Below are positions 25,737 to 37,492 of a DNA stretch of 64,000 nt, piece after piece. A program made the position numbers and the translations under genes. Where the stretch lies: positions 84,907,637 to 84,971,636 of the forward strand of contig NC_133534.1 in assembly GCF_048544455.1 (NCBI RefSeq), given 5' to 3'. The stretch is from Silene latifolia (lineage: Eukaryota; Streptophyta; Magnoliopsida; Caryophyllales; Caryophyllaceae). The notes under the pieces are model-generated. The model was given only the letters and a program-made list of their open reading frames with translations. It was not told the origin of the DNA and ran no database searches. Each line of letters opens with the position of its first letter. The stretch's first letter is position 1.

Positions 25737-26092
25737 ATTATAAGGAGTTCACAATTTTGAGAGGTCAGATATGTTGTTTGATGATCGTTAATGGTAGTTG
25801 GATGAGTGTTTGAAATATGAGAATTAGATGTTGGCTTAATGATCTTTATGGACTTCGATGGTATGAGTTTGATGTAACTTTTGGGATTGTACGTAGAGTG
25901 TGTGAAGATGATAATAACATTGAGGATATGGGATACTTTCTTTGGTTTGAGCTTGGATAAGGATCAAAGTGCGCAACGGTTAGGATTCCGAGATGACCTT
26001 TGTTGATGATCGCTTGTAATTCTTACCTTCTTTTGATCTTATCTTTGAAATTTCAAGTTTCGAGGACGAAACTTCTTTTTAGGAGGTTGGAT
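25737..26092 (+). other. 3' edge of a chromovirus-type gypsy element
   Basis: No ORF. The last 50 bp carry TTTCGAGGACGAAACTTC and a purine run AGGAGGTTGG directly before TGTAACACCCCG. This is the usual arrangement at the end of plant chromovirus pol (an F-E-D-E-T-like remnant) plus polypurine tract and LTR start. Confidence 0.7.
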
Positions 26093-26400
26093 TGTAACAC
26101 CCCGTATTTTATTATAATATTTTATTATAAAAGTATTTTATTAAATTAATTATTTCGAAGTGTATGGATGTATTTTGGAAATATTTATATTTATCGCTTC
26201 CATTCTATATTTTATTATTTCTCGTTTTAATCTATTTTTTGTTGGGTTAAAATGTCCGTGCACAATTTTACTATTTTAATTTAATAATTTCTTTTCTATA
26301 ATAAGCTCTCCTTGCAGTTTAATATGGTCCAATCGGATTTATAATTAGATAATCCATTGTATGAGTTAATAGAACCAAAGCCCACTTAAAATCCCTCTCT

Positions 26401-26408
26401 TATAAATA
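26401..26408 (+). promoter_or_regulatory. Probable TATA box of LTR M
   Basis: CTCTTATAAATACAAAACCC is a strong plant TATA context, followed by a leader-like AAACCCTAACC about 10 bp downstream. It sits about 310 bp inside the LTR, where a U3 promoter is expected. Confidence 0.65.
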
Positions 26409-27149
26409 CAAAACCCTAACCTAGTAGGCAAGCTCCTCTCTTTTTCTTTTGTGCGTGAATCCCCGCGGCAACTTCCCTCTTTTCCTCTCTTTTGTTCTTC
26501 TTTTCTCCCCTTAACTCCATTGTTGAATATCTTTCCTTCTTCCAAACTCATACACAAAATATATTTCCACAATCCTTGCTCTTACATCTACATCATATTT
26601 ATCTCCAAATAATTTTATGGGAATTATTTGTATGGACCTTTAGACCTACGTTTTGGGTCTCTTATTTTTATGGGTAAAGAAGAATATCTTTTCATGGTGT
26701 TTTCAAGGGTTCGTTTTGTGTCATTCCTTTGACGTTTTAAAAGAGGATCTACATGCACAACTTCTTGCACATGGGATCGTGCGTCCTTAAAGGCGGTCTT
26801 AGGTAGTTGACATGTGCGTTGGAGACAAGGATTTGATGGTCGTGTCTTTCATGGAGTTTTCATTCTTATTTTGCATCATTAATTGCTAAAAAAGTAACTA
26901 GGTATTTTCCTTTAATTGTGTTTATGCGAATTGATGTAATTTACATGATTTAATAATTGATTTGTGTAATTGGTACGTGTTTAATTGTTTACTATCATGT
27001 TTAATTGTGTTGGTGTGTTTACGTATGTGTTTTATTGTTTAAATTGCATAATGTATCTTGCCTATGCTCCGTTTGAGTGTTTGGGCATGCGACTAGGGTT
27101 CCAAATGGAAACCCTAGTGGCGACTTGGTGGTGGTATGGGGGAAGACCT

Positions 27150-27330
27150 GGAGTTATAGCTAAACTAGTATAACCTTGAGATTATGGCTCAATGTTATAG
27201 CTGGGTTGGTATAACTCTGAGGTTGTGATAAAGTTATAGGTGAAGCCGTATAACATTGAGATTATAGCTCAATGTTATAGCTGGGCTACTATAACTTAAG
27301 TCACATGTCGATGTTATAACTAATGCTAAT
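27150..27330 (+). repeat. Short degenerate tandem repeats in LTR M
   Basis: Units of about 30-45 bp built on GGTTATAGCT, GTATAACYTTGAGATTATGGCTCAATG and similar are repeated about five times with variation. Confidence 0.65.
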
Positions 27331-27335
27331 GTAAC

Positions 27336-28532
27336 TGATAAGGCTAAAGTAGTATCACCAAATCAAAATAAAACTATCTCAAAACTAACAAGAATAGCTA
27401 GTGGTAAGACAAGTATCGAATCCACAGGGAGGCGGTAATAGTAGTCTGTAAATATTTATATCGTCTGAAGGTAACCGTTTTCTTGGGGGTTTGTTTTGTT
27501 TGTTATCTAACCAACTAATTGCGAGTAATTAAAAAGGGGGTTTAAAACAATGATATTAAAAGTCTAGGATTTCCGATTCACTAGGTCAATTATATGGGGT
27601 CTCTTAATCAATTGCTAGATCTATCAACTTATCTAAGGTCACAAGATCGGTCGATTCTATTTAAGCCCTTTAGATCGATTCTAACATGCGATCGCTATAA
27701 TTAGATACAATCTATTTGATTATCGCAACCTATATTAATTCTAACCCTGTCGGCGAAAGGATTAATTCGCTACACTAATTAACAACTCATACCTAAGTTA
27801 ATTAACTAGAATAAGAACAATAATCAAACAACAACTTATATGATTTCTCTAGCAATAAATCAATTTCCCCTTTCTAATTAACCTAGATCCCCTTCATCCT
27901 AGATGAGGAATTTGGCTACTCATTACTAAAGCAATAACAACATCAACGATAATTGAAGACATGATTGAAAACATGAAATAAGAACAATATTTGAATAACA
28001 TAAACTTGAATGAATAATAATTGAAGAAAGATTAGTACCGTAGCAACAAGGAAGGATTAAACTAGAGAGTATTCAGCCGTTCTAAGCAAAATAAAGCGTA
28101 ACCTAGTAATAACGTACGAGTTTAGAATTTATAATACAAAATAACTGTTTTAGGAAAATCCGGAAATAAATCTGCCAGAGAGGTTCCTCAATCAAGCCTG
28201 AGGTGACTCGATCTAGGACGATTACTCGATCGAGCCTCAAGGGACTCGATCGAGGAACCAGCTAAACAGAAAGATTCCTTCGTTTCTTCACTTCTAGCCT
28301 TCATGCTACCTCGTTCTTCATGCCATGCTCCGTGTACTCCACTATGCCATCTCAGCTATGCTCATCTTAGCTTGATTATCCTCGTAATGCGTCATTTCTG
28401 CATTAAAACATAAAATAGCGGCAATATCGACAATTCACTGAAATAAGGCATATAAACGATATAAATGCACGAAAATGGTATATAAAATGGTATGAAAGGA
28501 GCTATAAAAGTATATATAAAAGTGATACATCA
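27336..28532 (-). repeat. 3' LTR of gypsy element J
   Basis: About 1.2 kb. On the minus strand it starts TGATGTATCACTTTTA after the polypurine tract. Landmarks shared with the LTR of H are ATCGAATCCACAG near the left end and a CTCGATCGAG tract at 28190-28262. Confidence 0.75.
28190..28262. repeat. CTCGATCGAG motif cluster in LTR of J
   Basis: Two exact CTCGATCGAG palindromes plus degenerate forms (CTCAATCAAG, CTCGATCTAG) in about 70 bp. The motif is the signature of this gypsy family. Confidence 0.85.
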
Positions 28533-28566
28533 AACTCCCCCAAACCAAACCTTTGCTTGTCCTCAA
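28533..28566 (-). other. Polypurine tract of element J
   Basis: The minus strand reads GGACAAGCAAAGG then GTTTGGTTTGGGGGAGTT immediately before TGATG. The same arrangement precedes the LTR of H at 48570-48605. Confidence 0.8.
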
Positions 28567-29384
28567 GCAAAACAATCAAACGAAACAAAGGACAAACAAA
28601 CAACTGGTGAATGAATAACTCAGAGCAAATGTCTAGGCACATACAAATCCCAGCTATCCACATCTATAACAAAGTAATGACCAAAAATTGTGCCAATAAA
28701 ACGAATTCAAAGACACGGGTAATAGATTAACGCAGCTCTACTCAAGATGTGACATGATACCGAGACTCAGCCAAATGCTTTTCAACCTTGCAAGACAATT
28801 TTGTTGGATTCTCGCGGTTTCACTCATGCACTCATAAGGGGTGAGATATATGTAAGATAGAAAGAATAAAGACACTCACTCAACTTATGGAACATGCATG
28901 CAATCTAATGTGATAGAAGATTCTCAACCTAGTGCGCACTCATAACACAGACCAAATACATGTATCAAGGACAGAATGGTGGTAAAGTGGCATGGGTATA
29001 GAAGTGGCTTATGCAAAAGAACGTATAGGTATGTGAGGCTTAGACGGTAGCCGCAGCGCTAAAACAATAGCCAAATCTAATAATATATAATACAATCATC
29101 CAACTGGAGAAATCATCTCAACTTTGACAACATATGAGAGAATGAAAAGACTCTTCAAATGTGCATTAGACTCCAGTAATTACCACTCATGACCTCCTAA
29201 CAAAACTTGATGAAGCAAGAATTTTTTTCTTTTTCTTTTCTTTCTTTCTTTTTTTGATTTCTTTTTTTTCATCTTTCTTTCTTCTTTCTTTTGTTCTTTT
29301 TTTTTGTCTTTTTTTTTCATTGCTTCATAATATTTTTCTTTTTCAACATAGGAGGTCATACAATTGCTACAAAAAGATAGCTAC
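28567..29384 (-). other. 3' non-coding region of J with T-rich tract
   Basis: No ORF. It matches 48606-49440 of H in order, including a tract at 29221-29345 made almost wholly of T with scattered C (A-rich on the element sense strand). The H counterpart is at 49205-49335. Confidence 0.65.
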
Positions 29385-30663
29385 TGTTAGAAATAATAAT
29401 CTCATTATATAACATATTCATATATGTGATATTTTAATTTAGTCATAAAATTAAAAACTAGATCTTATGCATGCAAACATAAATAAGAATAGAGAAGAAA
29501 TTGTCTTTCTTACTCTGGAATTTCGGATTAAAGGGCACAAGTAAGATCTCCTTCTTACTTGTTCTTGAGCTTTCCTTATATGGATGAACAAAGATTCAAG
29601 CTTAGAATCCCTCCCAAAGATGAATACCCAAGATAACCTCTTAAAAGACTAATATTATTAGAACTAGAATAATATTAATCTTACTAAAATTGACCCAAAA
29701 TATTTGTTTTTGTCTCTTGTAATTTCGGCCAAGAGGAAGGAAATATATGAGTATTTTTCTCTCTAAACTTCTCTAAGTTTTGGTTGTGTAAATGAATGAA
29801 TAATACACTAGTGAATATCTTAGTGTATGTATCAATATAAATTGTAGACACCCTTGGCCTTTTCTCTAGGGAAACCCGGGTATGGGGGGTGGCAAGGGCC
29901 AATGCATGGCTAAGATACTCTTCACAAAAGCAACTAGGTGTGCATGGCTATGAATTAGGTTTAATGATTATGCTTCTTATGTAACATAAAACATAATAAA
30001 AACCCCAACCCTCCCCATATATTTTCGGCACATATATTGTAAAATGGAAAGTCCATTTTACAATTTATTTGTCAATTTGTCACATGTAACATGTTCCATG
30101 ACATTATGTGTATAAAATGTATTTTTAACAATTAAAAATCAACATATTAATAAAGTATGTCACTTATAAAATTAACCTAGTCATTCATAATTACTTGTAC
30201 CGTAATGGGTTTCTGAATCATAAATTACAACATTCTGTATTTATAATAATTTATTCATTCCATTTCAATTGTTTCCATAAACAATAATTTCATCTAAGTA
30301 ATAAAACAATTTGATTACTTAGACCGTATCTTATTTAATCGAATTACAATAAGATACGTTAATAATACTCACAAAATCGTCCATTAATTTTAAGAAATTT
30401 AATTAACCCGTATCGACATACGATCAATTAAATAATCAATTAAGAGTGTTACCCTTTAGGTATGACCTAAGGGGATCAACTGATCACCACCGTCGCACGA
30501 CAGTAATGTCAAACTCTAGTCAGCCAATCATTACCGATATGTGTGGACCAGTTGGCTGTAAAATATTACATCCCACATGTATTCTTAAAATGAGATTTAA
30601 ACATGTGATCATCATGATCGACAGTTGTGATCGCATTATTGTCGGAGGACACATATTCCAACA
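29385..30663 (-). repeat. LTR of copia E
   Basis: 1279 bp, full length by comparison with the LTRs of A-C. Confidence 0.88.
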
Positions 30664-31152
30664 ATCTCCCACTTGTCCTCGACAAGTGTGCGTCACCAAT
30701 TCTCTTGTCATATTACTATCTCCCACTCAATGCAAGGTGTCTTTCAGGTCATACTTGCAAGTGATCATATCGAGAGTGGTTTCCTCGATCTGGAGAATAA
30801 CTGATTGACCGAAATTATCTACCATAGATACCTTCCGAGCGTGGCCACGCATTTCTAGTTCATTACTCCTCGAGTGGCCTTGAGATCTTGTTATTACCCT
30901 GACAAGGGGTGGACAATTCCTATCGTACTTATTCCCTTCAACTAGCCACAGCCATCATAACCCAAATTATGCCCATTTGACCTCATTTACGAAGGTCGTA
31001 GTAACATAAATCAAAGGTAATCTGAAACTGTGCCACCTTAGGCGAACAGTCTTTAGTCAAATGAATCGACTCATTAGAATACTATACTAGCTCTCGCCAC
31101 GACCAGGCTATATAAATTTGCCATAACTCTATAAGCGGTCATAAGGCCCGAC
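29385..31152 (-). mobile_element. Truncated copia E (3' LTR and 3' UTR)
   Basis: LTR 29385-30663 (TGTTAGAAATAAT...ACACATATTCCAACA), then the polypurine complement ATCTCCCACTTGTCC and about 490 bp of the family's 3' UTR. Homology to copias A-C stops at GGCCCGACA (31152) and an Athila-type LTR fragment begins. The left flank is GCTAC; with the other end lost no target duplication can be shown. The LTR is closest to solo LTR D. Confidence 0.85.
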
Positions 31153-31627
31153 ATGACTTGTAAGATATAAACCAACTCGAGTCTTGTTAGACCATGCATA
31201 GAAGTTGAATAGGAGGAAAGTAAGTCGACTTGTAGGTGTTGTACAATCTAATCGATTCGGCTCCGGGACCCAACCCTTCCTATGAACCGTAAGACATAAA
31301 CCAACTCGGTTCCTCCACAATATTAATTGCTTGCAACTTTGTAAACATGTTTGTATGATCAACACCATGAATCCCCTATGACCCCATGACATCCTAGTGC
31401 TTTTAATCAATTGTTTACATCCTTTCTTTTATTGTTTGCTTTACTTTATTGCTTGCATTACCCTAGGACACAACTACAAACCCCAAACAAATTGTGACAC
31501 TAGCATAAATTGAGATAGATAGACTTAGAACCCAAAGCACACCGTCCCATGGATCGACCTCGACTTACCGCTAACTAGTAGTTTGTTGAGTATTATAAAT
31601 GTGTTTGATTGGGTGTAAAACGACACG
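31153..31627 (+). repeat. Fragment of an Athila-type LTR
   Basis: The block ATCGATTCGGCTCCGGGACC, the doubled ACTTGTAAGATATAAACCAACTC-like segment and CATGAATCCCCTATG all match the reverse complement of 10900-11350 in the LTR of K. Here the orientation is plus. It ends near GATTGGGTGTAAAACGACAC, the kind of sequence found just before an Athila primer site, then switches without gag to copia integrase. It may be what is left of the 5' LTR of element I. Confidence 0.8.
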
Positions 31628-32822
31628 CCCACATCACTGAGCTTCCTAATTCGGTTTGGGGTTTTGCCCTCTTGTCTCCAATATTTTCACTAAGTCGAAG
31701 CCCGACTAAAGCGGCCGATAAGACTCCATATGAGATATGGACAGGGAAAGTCCCTCATTTGTCCTTCATGCGTATTTGGGGTTGCGAAGCGTACGTCAAG
31801 ATCATGTCTGACAATAAGCTTGCACCCAGGTCTGACAAATGTCTTTTTGTAGGATATCCAAGGGAAACACGTGTCTATTACTTCTACAATAAACACGAGA
31901 ACAAAGTGTTTTTGGCTCGTGATGCTGTCTTCCTAGAAAAAGAGTTTATTTCTAGGAGACAGTGTGGGAGAAAATTTGAACTTGACGAAGTTCGAGAGCC
32001 ACAAACTGAGAATGAGGTAGAGGAGAACGTGGAGGATAGCATTCCCTCTTCCTCTGAAACGGTAATTTTTCCTAGAAAGTCAGGTAGGATTTCTCATCCA
32101 CCTAACCTCTACCTTGGTAACCTCAAAGAGGATGGTGTTTTGTTACTTTTGCCAAGTTATGAACCCATTACCAACAAATCGGCCATGTCTAGTCCCGACT
32201 CCTCGCTTGGGCTAGAATCTATGCGGTCCGAAATGGATTCTATGTACGAGAACCAAGTATGGGACTTGGTGGATTTACCTGAGGGAGTGCGACCCCTTCA
32301 GTGTAAATGGATAAATAAAATTAAGCTCGGCGTGGATAAACATGTAGATGTTTACAAAGCTAGATTGGTGGCAAAAGGTTTCACCCAAGTTCATGGTTTA
32401 CACTATGACGAAACCTTCGCTCCATTTGCTATGCTTCGGTCCATTAGGATAATCTTAGCGGTTGCCGCATTTCATGATTATGAGATTTGGGAAATGGATG
32501 TCAAAACCGCCTTCTTAAATGGGATTCTAGAAGAAGAGGTGTACATGATACAACCTGAAGATTTTGTGAATACATCTAACCCTAAGAAGGTGTGCAATCT
32601 TAAGAAGTCCATCTATGGTCTTAAGCAAGCATCTAGGATTTGGAATCATTGCTTTGATCATGTTATTAAACAATACGGTTTCACTAGAAGTGTGGAAGAA
32701 CCGTGTTTATACATGATGTTTAGTGGGAGTAAGGTTAAATTCCTTGTCCTATATGTGGATGACATATTGCTCATCGGGAATGATATTCCATCGCTCACTT
32801 CCGTTAAGGAGTGGCTAGTGAA
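31628..32822 (+). pseudogene. Copia F pol, part 1: end of integrase and reverse transcriptase
   Basis: One open frame across the stretch, ending where the LINE splits a GTG-AAA codon pair. Order: integrase C-terminal part (D-K-T-P-Y-E-I-W-T-G-K, W-G-C-E-A-Y-V-K, L-F-V-G-Y-P-R-E-T), F-I-S-R-R-Q-C-G-R, then RT from Y-K-A-R-L-V-A-K-G-F-T-Q. RT continues with catalytic M-D-V-K-T-A-F-L-N-G (motif A), Y-G-L-K-Q-A-S-R-I-W, and L-Y-V-D-D-I-L-L-I-G-N-D with the two catalytic Asp of motif C. The RT motifs look intact; the N-terminal part of pol is deleted, so there is no native start. The frame runs 80 bp into the LINE before stopping. Confidence 0.92.
32806..32822 (+). repeat. LINE target-site duplication, left copy
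   Basis: AAGGAGTGGCTAGTGAA, repeated exactly at 37581-37597 after the A-tail. Confidence 0.93.
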
Positions 32823-32906
32823 TTTTATTCTATTTGTTTCCAAGGAAAAAACCCTAATGCCAACTGAGAAAGCGATTGCTCATCTGCAACTAGGGCATTA
32901 ATTTTC

Positions 32907-34190
32907 TTGATTATGGCTCGTTATTCTTCATCAAAATCACCAAAAAAACATAATAAAAGTAGTAGTAGTAATGATTCAGTGAAAGGGAGTGGCAGGAGGA
33001 TTGTATGTGAGAAAAGGCAGGGGCCAGAAGAAGATGAAGTTCTACGAACAAAGCCCATGCATGAAGTTAACTCGATACCTGGCTTATCCTTTGAGGATGA
33101 GGAGAATCCAGATGGCAACATACAATGGGTAATAAAGAGGGGTAAAAAGATAGGTAAACAATCCATAGTAGTTGAGACAGAAGTGAGTAGTGAAGAGAAT
33201 AGTGAGACTGCTATGGAGGATTTGCTGCATTTCACAACTGAAGATGTAAGTGAAGAAATTGCTTACTGAAACCAGGCTGTTTACTACTTTGTTCTTGGAG
33301 CAAACCCTCCTTGGTAGGTTTTACAGGGGTATGTGCATAGAATTTGTGGACGTCATGGTATTGACAAGATTTCCTTTTTGCCAAACGGTATTTTTTTGGT
33401 AAGATTTAGGAAGATGGAGGATAAGGAAGAGGTTTTGAATGCAGGATACCATATGTTTGATAACAAGCCCCTGATTGTTAAGCCCTGGCAAGAGGATGTT
33501 GATCTTTTGAAGGAAGAAGTGAAAGTTGTTCCTGTGTGGATTCGTATACATGGCCTGCCTCTCAAGTTTTGGGGTACATGTTTACCTTCCATTGCTGGAT
33601 TTGTTGGCCCTTATGTGAAGTCTGATGCTGTAACTATGGAGAAAACTAGACTGGGATTTGTTAGGACAATGATTGAATTGAAGGTTGGGCAAGCCTTTCC
33701 TTCATTAGTTAAATTTCGAGATGAAAATGAAAAGATTGTCCAGCTAAAAATTGAATATGAATGGAAACCAATCATGTGTGAAAAATGCAAGGGATTAGGG
33801 CATGAAAGTAAGAATTGCAGAAAAGATCAACACAGGTTTACTCAGACCAGGCCTACTGTTAAAAGAGTTTGGAGACCTATTCCTAAGGCCAATGTGAGTA
33901 ACCCTACTGTATCTGATAAAGAGTTCCCTGCTCTAACTACTGTGACAACCCCTCGTCTGCTTGAAAATTCGACTCCTGAACCAGTTGCTGCTGCAGGACC
34001 CCCTGTATCTGCATCTGAACCTCCTGATGCTGCTAATGCTGTTAACAGTATTCAGGTGGAATATGTTACAGATGAGGAAATTGAAAATTTGGAGAATCAA
34101 GTAGTGGATATTGGTGACCCTAATAATACTATTAATAATAATGAATACTATAGGGTTTTGGAATATTTGTGGCATGAATTGTGTGAATAA
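32907..34190 (+). pseudogene. LINE ORF1 (DUF4283-like and CCHC protein), two nonsense codons
   Basis: One frame carries the whole protein but is stopped by TGA at 33267-33269 and TAG at 33315-33317. The N-terminus (32907-33266) is Ser/Lys-rich then acidic. From 33333 the DUF4283-like domain is visible (G-I-F-L-V-R-F, W-I-R-I-H-G-L-P-L-K-F-W). A zinc knuckle C-E-K-C-x4-H-x4-C lies at about 33777-33820. The C-terminus is Pro/Ala-rich and acidic. In plant L1 elements such proteins bind the element RNA. The start is taken at M-A-R-Y (32913) or M-I-M-A (32907). The end overlaps the ORF2 start by about 80 bp. Confidence 0.88.
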
Positions 34191-37100
34191 ACAAAATATA
34201 GTTAAAAGTTTTATTCAGAATAATGAAGCTTGTTTATTTGGTCTGTTAGAAACAAAAATAAAAGGTGTTAATGTAGGAAATATAGCACATAATATGCTTG
34301 AGGGGTGGAGTGTCACAACCAATTGTAGCTTGCATAAAGGAGGAAGGGTCTGGTTATTATGGCGTCCTAATATTTTTGAAGTTCATATTATTCAATATGA
34401 TCCTCAATTTATTCATTCCAAATTTATTATTAAAGCAACTAAGAAAGTTTTCTTCCTCACTCTTGTATATGCTTTTAATGAGGGCTCTGAGAGACTAGAT
34501 TTATGGGATAAGTTGAGGTCTATTGCTAGTCACTGTGTTGTTCCTTGAGCTTTGGTTGGTGATTTCAACACTGTCATTTCCTCTGATGAGAGATTGGGAG
34601 CTGCTTCTAAACAGGAGGACATGGATGCTTTTATTGATTGTTTGTATGCTTGTGGTATGATTGATATGCCTGCAACTAGAGCTTTCTTCACTTGGACAAA
34701 TAAGCAGGAATCTAACCATAGGAAATATAGTAGACTAGGTAGATTTTTGGTCAACCAAGAATGGATAGATGAGCTTTCTTCACTCCTTGTATTGTCAGGA
34801 ATATTAGATTGGATGGTAGGAGATCTACTAGTTTCAAATACTTTAACATAGGGAGTGGTGCTCCTGCTTTCCTTGAGACTGTAAAGAACACATGGAGTCA
34901 ACAGATAAGTGGTACAAAGATGTTTGGGGTGGTTAAGAAATTGAAAGCTCTCAAGGGTGATCTCAAAAGACTTAATAAAGAATGCTTCTCTGATGTAGAA
35001 CTCAAAGCCAGTCAAGCTATTATTAACCTTGAGGATATTCAGATGCAGCTCTAGGACAATTATGATAGGCCTGACCTTATTGCTCTAGAATTGAAGGCTC
35101 TTGATGAGGTGAGGCACTGGTCTAAAGTAAGGGACAGTTTCCTACAGCGTAAAGCAAAGAATCAATGGCTAGATGAGGGAGACAGCAATACAACCTATTT
35201 CCATAATGTCATTAAGAAACGATGCCTGAGAAATAAGATTGTACATATTGAAGATCAGAATGGCACACTCTGTACTGATACAGTCAGTATTCAGGAAGCT
35301 TTCTTAAATTTCTATCAGGGTTTGTTGGGTAGCCAGAAAGGGACTGAACAGGTGAGAAGTGAGGTGCTGCAAACTGGACCCTATTGTAATGAGAATCATA
35401 CTATTTCCTTATTAGCTCATGTCACTAAGGAGGAAATTAAAGGGGTAGTGTTCTCTATTCCTATAGACAAAGCACCAGGGCCTTGTGGTTACACTAGTGG
35501 CTTCTTCAGGGACTCCTGGGACATTATTGGGGATGAAATTTGTAGTGCTATAATGGATTTCTATGCTACTGGTAGGCTGCTCACTCAGATAAATGCTGCC
35601 AACATCACTCTTATTCCAAAATGTGACAGACCTACTGCTGTTAGCCATTTAAGACTAATAGCTTACTGTAATATGGTTTACAAAGTGATTTCAAAATTGC
35701 AGTGCAATAGATTAGCTCTGGTTTTACCTGATATTATACATGAGAACCAAGGAGCCTTTATTAAAGGCAGGTCTATCATTGAAAATGTTCTTATCTGCCA
35801 GGATATTATCCATCTGTATGCAAGGAAAGCAGTCACTCCAAGATGCCTATTCAAAATAGACTTGCAAAAAGGCTATGATACGGTTGAGTGGGATTTTGTT
35901 GAACAAATTCTTCATGTTCTCAAGTTTCCATCTCATTTTATTCAGCTGGTGATGCAATGTGTAAGGTCTACCTCCTTTACCTTGTCCTACAATGGGAATA
36001 ACTTTGGTTATTTTAAAGGACAAAGGGGTCTGAGGGAGGGAGACCCTATCTCTCCACTTTTTTTCACTATCTGCATGGAGTATTTAACCAGACTGATCAA
36101 ATTTTCCACTGACAGATGGCATTCCAATATCACCCCCTTTGCAAGAATCTGAAGCTTACTCATCTCATGTTTGCAGATGATTTGCTGCTTTTCTGCAAGG
36201 GTAAGCCTCAGTCTATCTGGCTTCTCATGAGAGCTTTCTCCTCATTCTCTAAGCCTTCTTACCTGGCTATGAATAATGCTAAGTCTGAAATTTTCTTTAA
36301 TAGAGTTACTGAAGACATTAGAGAAGGTATTAAATTGGTGACTGGCTTCAGGGAAGGCACCATGCCCTTCAGGTACTTGGGAGTGCCTATTAAGGCTGGT
36401 AGGCTTGCCAAGCTGGAATGCTCTGTATTAACAGAAAAGATGGTAGCTAGGATTAGAGGATTGGGAGCAAAAAAACTTTCTTATGCTGGCAGGATAACTC
36501 TCATAAATGTTGATCTCAATACTCTTCAGAATTATTGGGCTCAAATGTTCATTATTCCTAAGAGCATCATCAACCATATTATGGCTATTTGCAGGAACTA
36601 TCTGTGGACTGGTTCCCCTGACTACCACAGGGTTCCTCTTGTAGCCTTGGATAAGGTTACAATGCCTAAAAAGGAAGGTGGGTTGGGGATTAAGAAAGCT
36701 GATGTCTGGAATATTGCCACAGTGGACAAGTTGGTTAACTGGATCTATTGCAAAGCTGATACACTTTGGATTAAATGGATTAATGATGTGTATATCAAGA
36801 ATCAAGACTGGCATAGCTACTCACCTCTTACGGATTCAACCTGGCATAGCTACTCACCTCTTACGGATTCAACTTGTGTATATCAAGAATCAAGACTGGC
36901 ATAGCTCAAAAATGGGTATACTGACAGCATCTGGACCATGAGTCTTAAAGGATACTCTATCAAGGGTGGATATGAGTGGCTATCTCCTGCTCATGTTACC
37001 TTTGACTGGACTGCTCTTGTGTGGAACAATTGGAACATCCCAAAACACTCTATGACTACCTGGCTTAGAATGCATAAAGGAATGAATACGAAGAGTAAAT

Positions 37101-37492
37101 TAGTCAGGTTTGGTTGCTGTGTAGATGATCTGTGTATACTGTGTCAGAGACAGCCTGAAACTATGGAGCACCTGTTCACAAACTGTGTGTATACTGTCAG
37201 AGTTCAGACCCATCTGGTACAGTGGTATGGTGGCTCTTTCCCTACTGTGAACAACTTGATTGTAGTCAGCAAAAATAATATGCAGTGGAAGATCAAGGTT
37301 GCTATGTTCAATGCCTTTAACTATTCTATTTGGTATCAAAGAAATAATGTCAGGATTAATGACTGTCTATTAAGACCTGAAATAGTTGCTGCTCGAATAG
37401 AGGAGGATATTAGGAGAAGAGTTAAACTGAAATGCAGGGCAGTTGATAACCAGACTGTCCTCAGTTGGCTGCAAAGTATGGGAGTGATATGA
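34111..37492 (+). pseudogene. LINE ORF2 (endonuclease, reverse transcriptase, zf-RVT), broken in several places
   Basis: 34111-34548: N-terminal AP-type endonuclease with G-F-W-N-I-C-G-M-N and L-L-E-T-K. A TGA at 34546-34548 interrupts the conserved P-W-A-L-V-G-D-F-N block, which resumes at 34549. There is a frameshift near 34800 and a TAG at 35052-35054. 35091-36115: RT with K-A-P-G-P-C-G, L-I-P-K, L-R-L-I, G-A-F-I-K-G-R, catalytic F-K-I-D-L (motif A) and G-L-R-E-G-D-P-I-S-P-L-F-F. A frameshift near 36110 precedes M-F-A-D-D-L-L-L-F (motif C) in the 36116 frame. 36938-37492: C-terminal zf-RVT region with C-x2-C and H-L-F-x2-C. The product would nick target DNA and copy the RNA; this copy cannot. 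Confidence 0.92.
36787..36906 (+). repeat. 33-bp tandem duplication within a larger direct repeat in LINE ORF2
   Basis: TGGCATAGCTACTCACCTCT and the following 12 bp occur at 36809-36840 and again at 36842-36873. The flanking 32 bp TGTGTATATCAAGAATCAAG... occurs at 36787-36818 and 36875-36906. The insertion lies between the RT and zf-RVT regions and disrupts the frame. Confidence 0.9.

Larger units (their letters stand above)
26093..27335 (+). repeat. Chromovirus-type gypsy 3' LTR M, cut at right by element J
   Basis: Starts TGTAACACCCCGTATTTT after the polypurine run. It contains a TATA box and leader, then a run of short degenerate repeats (TTATAGCTGGGTTGGTATAAC type) at about 27150-27330. 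It stops abruptly where the LTR of J begins; its 3' terminus would resemble 25400-25529. Confidence 0.75.
27336..29384 (-). mobile_element. Gypsy element J: 3' LTR and 3' non-coding region
   Basis: Minus-orientation remnant of the family represented by H at 47154-64000. From left: LTR (27336-28532), polypurine tract, non-coding sequence and a T-rich tract. It is then cut by copia E at 29385; no coding part remains. The left boundary TGATAAGG is set where chromovirus LTR M stops. Confidence 0.75.

Noticed and set aside
32921..33235. 104-codon minus ORF opposite LINE ORF1
   Set aside because: Antisense shadow of the Ser/Lys- and Glu-rich ORF1 start.
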